A stretch of 36,055 nt of DNA from Oscillospiraceae bacterium (GTDB taxonomy: Bacteria; Bacillota; Clostridia; Oscillospirales; Oscillospiraceae): NCBI GenBank assembly GCA_020025675.1, contig JAHHRS010000017.1, positions 1-36,055 on the forward strand, written 5' to 3'. Both the position numbers and the translations under genes were made by a program. The notes beneath the pieces were generated by a model. That model ran no database searches, had not been told where the DNA came from, and saw nothing but the letters and a program-made list of their open reading frames with translations. Numbering within the stretch: the first letter of the stretch is position 1; each line of letters opens with the position of its first letter. Shown here in pieces: positions 30,755 through 36,055 of this stretch.

Positions 30755-31933
30755 ATGAAATCATTTGATTTTTACGCACCTACTTACTTTGTTTTCGGAC
30801 GCGGCAGAGAAAATGACACTGGAAAATATATAAAGAAGTTCGGCGGCTCCCGTGTAATGATTGTTTACGGCGGTCAGTCCGCTAAGCGCTCAGGTCTCCT
30901 TGACCGCATATATAATTCTCTTAAAGAGAGCGGTCTTTATGCAACAGAGCTTGGCGGTGTAAAGCCTAATCCCCGCAGCGGTCTTGTTTATGAGGGCATT
31001 GAGCTTGCCAGAAATGAAAAAATAGACTTTATTCTGGCAGTAGGCGGTGGCAGCGTTATTGATACTGCAAAAGCTATTGCAATGGGCACCGTTTACGATG
31101 GAGACTTCTGGGATTTCTATTCTGGTAAAGTTCCCGATTCAGCCCTTCCCGTAGGCACGGTTCTGACCATTGCAGCTTCCGGAAGCGAAGGTTCACCCGA
31201 TTCTATCATAACAAACGAAAAAACTCTTGAAAAGACAGCAGCTGAGGCAGACTGTATCCGCCCGAAATTTTCCGTAATGAACCCTGAGCTCACCGAAAGT
31301 CTCTCCCCTTATCAGACTGCCTGCGGTGTCACAGACATTATTTCCCACGCTTTTGAGCGTTATTTCACCAACACACCTGATGTTGAGACGACAGACAGAC
31401 TTCTTGAGGGTATAGTTCTTGCTATGCTTCATGAAGGCCGCAGAGTTATGGAAGATCCCAGCAACTACGAGGCCAGAGCAAATATCATGTGGGCCGGAAT
31501 GGTTTGCCACAACGATATTATGGGCGCTGACCGCCAGCAGGATTGGAACAGTCACCACTTAGAGCACGTTCTCTCTGCCCTGTATGACTGCACCCACGGC
31601 GCAGGTCTGGCTGTTATAATGCCCGCATGGATGGATTATTGCGTGGAGCACTCAGACGGTCTGCGTTTTGCCCAGATGGCCACACGGATATTCGGCTGTC
31701 AGATGGACTACAATGACCCCAAGCGTACCGCCAGAGCAGGTGTGGAAGCCTTTAGAAACTTCCTCAAATCCATTGGTATGCCTCTCAGCTTTGAAGAAAT
31801 AGGCGCATCTGCAAATGATATTGACAAGCTTGTGGAAATGAACAACATCGGCGAAGGAAAAACCGGCGGATTTGTTGCACTGGATAAGGCAGCAATAAAG
31901 GAAATCTACGAAATAGCAGCTAACATTCGTTAA
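30755..31933 (+). CDS. Iron-containing alcohol dehydrogenase (YqhD/BDH-like)
   Basis: These enzymes reduce aldehydes to alcohols with NAD(P)H. The 392-residue protein has the metal ligands Asp194 (GVTDIISH), His198, His267 (region SHHLEH) and His281 (CTHGAG), the same positions as in E. coli YqhD. The nucleotide site is VGGGSVIDTAKAIA (about 96-109), and YGGQSAKRSG near 38 resembles the NADP-preferring butanol dehydrogenases. AGGAG lies six bases before ATG 30755. Placed after the aldolase, it is well suited to reduce the released aldehyde to ethanol or methylthioethanol and so re-oxidise cofactor in an anaerobe (inference). Confidence 0.88.
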   Translation: MKSFDFYAPTYFVFGRGRENDTGKYIKKFGGSRVMIVYGGQSAKRSGLLDRIYNSLKESGLYATELGGVKPNPRSGLVYEGIELARNEKIDFILAVGGGSVIDTAKAIAMGTVYDGDFWDFYSGKVPDSALPVGTVLTIAASGSEGSPDSIITNEKTLEKTAAEADCIRPKFSVMNPELTESLSPYQTACGVTDIISHAFERYFTNTPDVETTDRLLEGIVLAMLHEGRRVMEDPSNYEARANIMWAGMVCHNDIMGADRQQDWNSHHLEHVLSALYDCTHGAGLAVIMPAWMDYCVEHSDGLRFAQMATRIFGCQMDYNDPKRTARAGVEAFRNFLKSIGMPLSFEEIGASANDIDKLVEMNNIGEGKTGGFVALDKAAIKEIYEIAANIR

Positions 31934-31957
31934 ATATAAAAGAAAGGAAAATTTATC

Positions 31958-33157
31958 ATGAACAAAGACAAGAAATACGGCTTTGCTACCATGCAGATTC
32001 ATGCAGGCAATCAGGAAAACTCAGCCAGAGCTCTTTGCGGACCCATCTATCAGACTTCAACCTTTACTTTTGACACTGTGCAGCAAGGCGGCGCCTGCTT
32101 TGCAGGTGACGAGACCGGTTTTGTTTACTCCCGTCAGTCAAACCCTACGCTTAATGTTGTTGAAGAAAGAATTGCCGCTCTTGAGCACGCAGAAGCAGGT
32201 ATTGCTACCGCATCCGGCATCGGAGCCATAACCGCCGCAATTTACAGCAGTGTTATTTCTGGTGATGAAATTATTGCTGACGAAACTCTGTACGGCTGCA
32301 CCTACGCAATGTTCAGCCACGGTCTGAGCAATCTGGGTATTAAGGTTCATTTCATTGATATGAGCAATCCTCAAAACATTAAAGAATACCTGAGCGAGAA
32401 AACCAAGGTTGTATACTTTGAGACTCCCTGCAACCCCACGCTCAAGTTAGTAGATATTGAAGCCGTTGCAAAAATTGCTCATGAGTACAACCCCAGTATC
32501 CGTGTCATCGTTGACAATACTTTTTGCTCTCCTTATATTCAGAAGCCCTTGGATCTGGGCGCCGATGCAGTGGTTCACAGTGCAACAAAGTACATAAACG
32601 GTCACGGTGACGTTATTGCCGGATTTGTTGTGGGCAGCAATGAATTCATTGACAGGTGCCGCAATTTCGGTGTAGTGGATATGACCGGTGCCGTTCTGAG
32701 TCCCTTCAATGCTTTTCTTATTGCACGAGGACTTAAGACTCTTGACCTGCGTATGGAACGCCACAGCGCAAACGCAATGGAACTTGCCAAGTTCTTTGAG
32801 AATCATCCGGCAGTAGAAAAAGTATACTATCCGGGTCTTGAAAGCTTTGAGGGTTACGAGATAGCTAAAAAGCAGATGTCTTTGCCCGGAGGTATGATTT
32901 CTATTGAACTCAAAGCCGACAAGGAAGCAACCGCAGCCGCTCTTAATAAGCTGGAGCTGTGCAAGATTGCTGTTTCTCTGGGCGATGCCGAGACTCTGGT
33001 AGAGCATGCCGCCACTATGACTCACTTCACTTACACCGCCGAAGAGCTGAAAGCTGCCGGCATTTCTGAGGGTCTTGTCAGAGTCAGCGTTGGTCTTGAA
33101 AATATTGAAGACATAATTTCCGACTTTGAACAGGCTTTTGAAGGTTTAGTGAAATAA
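31958..33157 (+). CDS. megL: Methionine gamma-lyase
   Basis: PLP enzyme that breaks methionine into methanethiol, 2-oxobutyrate and ammonia. The 399-residue protein has YSRQSNPTLNVVE (57-69), LYGCTYAMF (111-119) with Tyr112 and Cys114, Asp186 (VDNTFC) and the PLP lysine Lys211 (HSATKYINGHGD). The active-site Cys distinguishes gamma-lyases from cystathionine synthases and lyases, and alignment to the Pseudomonas putida enzyme by eye is close throughout (for example DMTGAVLSP and SLGDAETLVEHAATMTH). AAAGGAAAA precedes ATG 31958. It is last in the operon; a role in recycling or shedding methylthio sulfur is inference. Confidence 0.9.
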   Translation: MNKDKKYGFATMQIHAGNQENSARALCGPIYQTSTFTFDTVQQGGACFAGDETGFVYSRQSNPTLNVVEERIAALEHAEAGIATASGIGAITAAIYSSVISGDEIIADETLYGCTYAMFSHGLSNLGIKVHFIDMSNPQNIKEYLSEKTKVVYFETPCNPTLKLVDIEAVAKIAHEYNPSIRVIVDNTFCSPYIQKPLDLGADAVVHSATKYINGHGDVIAGFVVGSNEFIDRCRNFGVVDMTGAVLSPFNAFLIARGLKTLDLRMERHSANAMELAKFFENHPAVEKVYYPGLESFEGYEIAKKQMSLPGGMISIELKADKEATAAALNKLELCKIAVSLGDAETLVEHAATMTHFTYTAEELKAAGISEGLVRVSVGLENIEDIISDFEQAFEGLVK

Positions 33158-33178
33158 ATCAGTTTAATATTTATGCAA

Positions 33179-33207
33179 AAAGCTCCGAGATTTACTCTCG
33201 GAGCTTT
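33179..33207. terminator. Bidirectional terminator between megL and nhaC
   Basis: AAAGCTCCGAGA (33179-33190) pairs perfectly with TCTCGGAGCTTT (33196-33207) around a 5-base loop. It is flanked by AAAAA on the left and AATTATTTT on the right, and serves the convergent genes megL (+) and nhaC (-). Confidence 0.85.
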
Positions 33208-33221
33208 AATTATTTTGAAGA

Positions 33222-34547
33222 TTACTGTTTACAAGCTTTTGAATCTCTCTTGTCTAAAACAAATATGTATAGCAGAGAACTTAATAAAAGCAGATATGGG
33301 TAAAAAAGATAGGGCATTATTTTGAAGGCGGAAATTGGGAAACCAAGGCTTGCAGCAGCGGAAATTGCAACGAGCATCTGTGCGCCGTAAGGGATGACGC
33401 CCTGAAACACGCATGAAAACGTATCAAGTATTGATGCGGCTTTTCTGGGAGTTATTCCGTACTCCTCCCCCATTTCCTTTGCTATGGGGTTTGCCATAAC
33501 TATGGCAACTGTATTGTTGGCGGTTGCTATATCCATAACTCCAACAAGCATTCCCATACCAAGCTGTCCCGCTTTTCTCCCTTTGAAAATACGACGAATA
33601 AATGACAGGAGTGCCTCAAAGCCGCCGTATTCACGGATAAGGGCGCACATTGCAGCTACAAGTATAGCCACTATGCAGGTTTCAAACATACCGGCTGAGC
33701 CTGAACCCATATTTGCAAGAAGTTCAACAGCGGCAGTTTGTCCTGTTGCCAGCATAATAACCGAACCGGAAACTATTCCGATAAGAAGGACAACAAAAAC
33801 ATTTATTCCGATTATTCCCCCGATAAGCACAAGCATATAGGGTAAAATCTGGAGGAGATTGTATGGCCGGACAGGCATTGGCTTTATATCTGCGTTAAAG
33901 GAAAGGAACAAAATAATTACCAGAGTCACAAGTGCGGCAGGGACTGCAATTCCAAGGTTCTCTCTGAACTTATCCTTCATCTCACAGCCCTGACCGTTGC
34001 AGGCTGCAATTGTTGTATCAGAAATAAAGGACAGGTTATCGCCAAACATGGCGCCGCCCATAATAGTTCCCACGCAAAGCGGCACGCTGAATCCCGATAC
34101 CTGGGCAACACTTACGGCAATGGGAGTCAGAAGAGTTATTGTTCCCACACTTGTACCCATAGCAGTGGAGACAAAACATGCAACCACAAAAAGAACTGCC
34201 ACAGCATAACGTCCCGGAATAAACGACAGCATAAAGTAAGCAACGCTTTCAGCGCTTGAGCGACCTACAACACCCACAAAAGCACCGGCAACAAGGAATA
34301 TAAGGAGCATAGTAATTATATTCTTATCCCCTACTCCCTTACCCATAACTTCAAGTTTTTCATTGAAGCTTAACGCTCTGTTTTGCAGGCAGGCAACCAG
34401 AATAGCAACCAAAAAAGCAATTACTATCGGGATATTATAAAAGCCCATGGAAATTTTAAGAACATATTCAAAAATAAGGCCAAGTCCAAGATACATCAAA
34501 AGGAATACCAGTATAGGGAGCAAAGCCTTTGCATTATTCTTTTTCAT
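33222..34547 (-). CDS. NhaC-family Na+/H+ antiporter or amino acid transporter
   Basis: Integral membrane protein of the NhaC family. The 441-residue protein has about eleven to twelve hydrophobic segments and family motifs such as FVSTAMGTSVGTITLLTPIA (about 124-143), GTIMGGAMFGDNLSFISDTTIAA (about 159-181), and IATANNTVAIVMANPIAKEMG near 343. Besides sodium-proton antiport, some NhaC proteins (MetT group) are predicted methionine importers. The neighbouring methionine gamma-lyase makes that attractive here, but no S-box precedes the gene and it is transcribed convergently, so this is speculation. GGAGG precedes ATG 34547. Confidence 0.85.
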   Translation of the reverse strand: MKKNNAKALLPILVFLLMYLGLGLIFEYVLKISMGFYNIPIVIAFLVAILVACLQNRALSFNEKLEVMGKGVGDKNIITMLLIFLVAGAFVGVVGRSSAESVAYFMLSFIPGRYAVAVLFVVACFVSTAMGTSVGTITLLTPIAVSVAQVSGFSVPLCVGTIMGGAMFGDNLSFISDTTIAACNGQGCEMKDKFRENLGIAVPAALVTLVIILFLSFNADIKPMPVRPYNLLQILPYMLVLIGGIIGINVFVVLLIGIVSGSVIMLATGQTAAVELLANMGSGSAGMFETCIVAILVAAMCALIREYGGFEALLSFIRRIFKGRKAGQLGMGMLVGVMDIATANNTVAIVMANPIAKEMGEEYGITPRKAASILDTFSCVFQGVIPYGAQMLVAISAAASLGFPISAFKIMPYLFYPYLLLLSSLLYIFVLDKRDSKACKQ

Positions 34548-34607
34548 TTAATTTCCTCCATGATACAGACGGTAATTCAATATACGTCCTTAATTTACGG
34601 CTTTTTT

Positions 34608-34636
34608 ACCATAACACATGGCTTTTCTTTAGTCAA
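34608..34636 (-). promoter_or_regulatory. Promoter of the nhaC-family gene
   Basis: On the minus strand TTGACT (34631-34636) and TATGGT (34608-34613) are 17 bases apart, with an extended TGT before the -10. The leader is about 55 bases and ends with GGAGG. Confidence 0.75.
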
Positions 34637-34688
34637 GTAAAAGCCTTATTTTTTGTTAATAAAATAGACATATTTTAGAATTAACGAA

Positions 34689-34723
34689 AAAACAGGACGA
34701 ATTTCAAATATTCGTCCTGTTTT
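34689..34723 (-). terminator. Terminator of the GH25 lysozyme gene
   Basis: AAAACAGGACGAAT (34689-34702) pairs perfectly with ATTCGTCCTGTTTT (34710-34723) around a 7-base loop; the minus strand continues with TT and then CG, giving six Ts in all. It begins 12 bases after the gene's stop. Confidence 0.88.
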
Positions 34724-34735
34724 ACAGTTTTATTA

Positions 34736-36055
34736 TTAAAATATAACATTAAGGTCAACGTTTTTACCTACTCCGTTAATATTTCCGGAACTTGTAAACT
34801 GCCACATGTCATAACGTCCCCGGAAGTCAGGCAGGCGATTATTTGAAGTGTAACTTGCAAGCCAAGTATAATACTTGTTGACCTTGTCAAGCTCAATTTC
34901 ATCTCTGAAGAAGTTCTGTCCTGAATAAACTCCGGCCGTATAGCCGCTGTTTTCAACGGTTTCGCAAAAAGCTTTTATTATATTTGTTCTTTGAGAAGGT
35001 GTCAGATTGTCAGCTCTGCCGTTAGGCCTGTCACCGGAATATTCCACATCAATAAATACAGGATAATCAAGATACTGACCGCCCAGTCTCTGGAGGGTGT
35101 AGCTTGCCTCCTCAACGGCTTCACGTTCGTTTACGGCTGTGGAATAGAAATATACTCCCACTTTAAGTCCTGCGGCTTTAGCGTATTTAATGTTATTACT
35201 GAACATGGTATCATTATATACGCTGCCACTTTCCCAGCCTCGGCCCCCCACACGAATAACAGCAAAATCTATGCCCTGTGCCTTGACGGCCTGCCAGTTA
35301 ACTTCCTCATCCCACGAAGACACGTCAATACCCAGTAAAGAAGCTTTAACTCCGTTCTGGTCAAAATAATAGAACTTACCGTCTATTTTCTTCAGTCCCT
35401 TAACGGTTACTCCGTCTTCATTATAATAATACATTCTGCCCTCATTCTCCTGCCAGCCTACACGGCGGCTTATGGAATCCACTATAGGCTCGGCAATAAT
35501 GTCGTACTTTTCTACCGGAGTGTTATCATAGTTAAATAAGTTCTCGCTGACATAATAGCCGTCGGCGGTAAGTTCGGACTCTGTTCCCTCTTCCGGAGTG
35601 GTGGGTATAACGAAATACTCTCCGTAGTCCACATTTCCGTCTCCGTCCTCGTCAACAGGATATACCTGGCTCTCCTCACCGCTGTCACGGAGAAGAATTC
35701 TGCCGTTGGGTCCCAGATTTACAGAGTATGTATAGGTCTGATTTCCGTTTGCATCAAGGACTGGACTTTCCTCTACTATAACGTTGTTCTCGCCCTGAGC
35801 CTCAACGGGAGTCTCGATTATTTCAATCTCTATTTCTGCCGGTGCAGACGGAGCGCTTGCTTCCTCCTGCTCTTTGTAAGGAAGCTCGGTATCGTCTATA
35901 ATGGGTATAATGTCAGCCACATTCTCAATTTCTACATGCTCTACATGACCGCTCTCAAAGTTCTTTTCATAGTCCGGATCATATTCCGGTTTTGCGGCGG
36001 GAGAAGCTGTAGGCTTTGGGGTAGGCTTAGGAGTGGGTTTAGGTGTAGGTTTAGG
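34736..36055 (-). CDS. GH25 lysozyme with wall-binding repeats (5' truncated)
   Basis: GH25 enzymes hydrolyse the beta-1,4 bond after N-acetylmuramic acid in peptidoglycan. The frame is open to the window edge, giving at least 439 residues; the N-terminus, presumably with a signal peptide or anchor, is missing. In order: a linker of four tandem TPKP units, an acidic region, a short segment with choline-binding-like repeats (YYYNEDGVTVKGLKKIDGKFYYFDQNG), and the GH25 domain. That domain has GIDVSSW, VIRVGGRG, and the catalytic IDVEYSG with the DxE pair, and ends DMWQFTSSGNINGVGKNVDLN. It is probably a secreted wall-remodelling enzyme. Confidence 0.9.
   Translation of the reverse strand, partial: PKPTPKPTPKPTPKPTASPAAKPEYDPDYEKNFESGHVEHVEIENVADIIPIIDDTELPYKEQEEASAPSAPAEIEIEIIETPVEAQGENNVIVEESPVLDANGNQTYTYSVNLGPNGRILLRDSGEESQVYPVDEDGDGNVDYGEYFVIPTTPEEGTESELTADGYYVSENLFNYDNTPVEKYDIIAEPIVDSISRRVGWQENEGRMYYYNEDGVTVKGLKKIDGKFYYFDQNGVKASLLGIDVSSWDEEVNWQAVKAQGIDFAVIRVGGRGWESGSVYNDTMFSNNIKYAKAAGLKVGVYFYSTAVNEREAVEEASYTLQRLGGQYLDYPVFIDVEYSGDRPNGRADNLTPSQRTNIIKAFCETVENSGYTAGVYSGQNFFRDEIELDKVNKYYTWLASYTSNNRLPDFRGRYDMWQFTSSGNINGVGKNVDLNVIF

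Noticed and set aside
1..36055. CRISPR array, tRNA or rRNA genes, insertion sequences, prophage or attachment sites
   Set aside because: I found no regularly spaced long repeats, no cloverleaf-like or rRNA sequence, and no transposase, integrase or phage gene.

Overview
The window most likely comes from a strictly anaerobic, Gram-positive Clostridia-type bacterium (Bacillota), plausibly an Oscillospirales gut organism. The evidence is moderate GC, strong AGGAGG-type ribosome binding sites, a T-box leader on alaS, a comEC-holA-rnmV group, mltG next to a TrhP-type U32 protein, and a lipoprotein-anchored Liv transporter. The genus cannot be fixed from the sequence. I see no rRNA, tRNA, IS element, prophage, CRISPR array or replication origin.

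The first half (1-16.6 kb) is mostly housekeeping on the minus strand. At the left edge are the end of an unknown + strand gene and an 81-residue membrane protein. Then, in transcription order from right to left: prfC with a cyclodeaminase-family gene; cobB (sirtuin), a TagA/WecG-type glycosyltransferase and tmk, with a 4-base overlap between the first two; mltG and trhP, overlapping by 8 bases; alaS behind a T-box leader, then hinT; and comEC-holA-rnmV. A 55-residue Cys/Gly-rich membrane microprotein lies on the + strand between tmk and mltG. A FliB-like lysine methylase gene sits at 15.7-16.6 kb.

At 16.7-21.3 kb a complete branched-chain-amino-acid-type ABC transporter (livJ-livH-livM-livG-livF) runs on the minus strand, with a terminator-like attenuator after livJ.

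The accessory part is 21.7-33.2 kb on the + strand. A split transketolase plus a divergent RpiB-family isomerase form one operon. A convergent DeoR-family repressor follows. A second operon then holds an MtnK-like kinase, an MtnA-like isomerase, a D-2-hydroxyacid dehydrogenase, an FGGY kinase, a class II aldolase, an iron alcohol dehydrogenase and methionine gamma-lyase. The kinase-isomerase-aldolase core matches the DHAP shunt (5-deoxyribose disposal), which splits methylthioribose or 5-deoxyribose into DHAP and an aldehyde; the alcohol dehydrogenase could reduce that aldehyde. The other enzymes are not part of the described shunt, so the locus looks like an extended anaerobic salvage route for SAM-derived C5 sugars. 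Helically phased ATGTTG repeats overlie the promoter of the second operon, and related copies lie upstream of the first, suggesting shared DeoR control.

Convergent to this operon is an NhaC-family antiporter (33.2-34.5 kb). The window ends inside a GH25 lysozyme gene with a Pro/Thr/Lys repeat linker.

Three stretches longer than 300 bases lack genes. 13002-13359 holds the cobB promoter and a terminator, otherwise only AT-rich sequence. 21334-21738 holds the divergent livJ and transketolase promoters and operator-like repeats. 24924-25271 holds the divergent deoR and mtnK promoters, the main repeat cluster and a leader hairpin.
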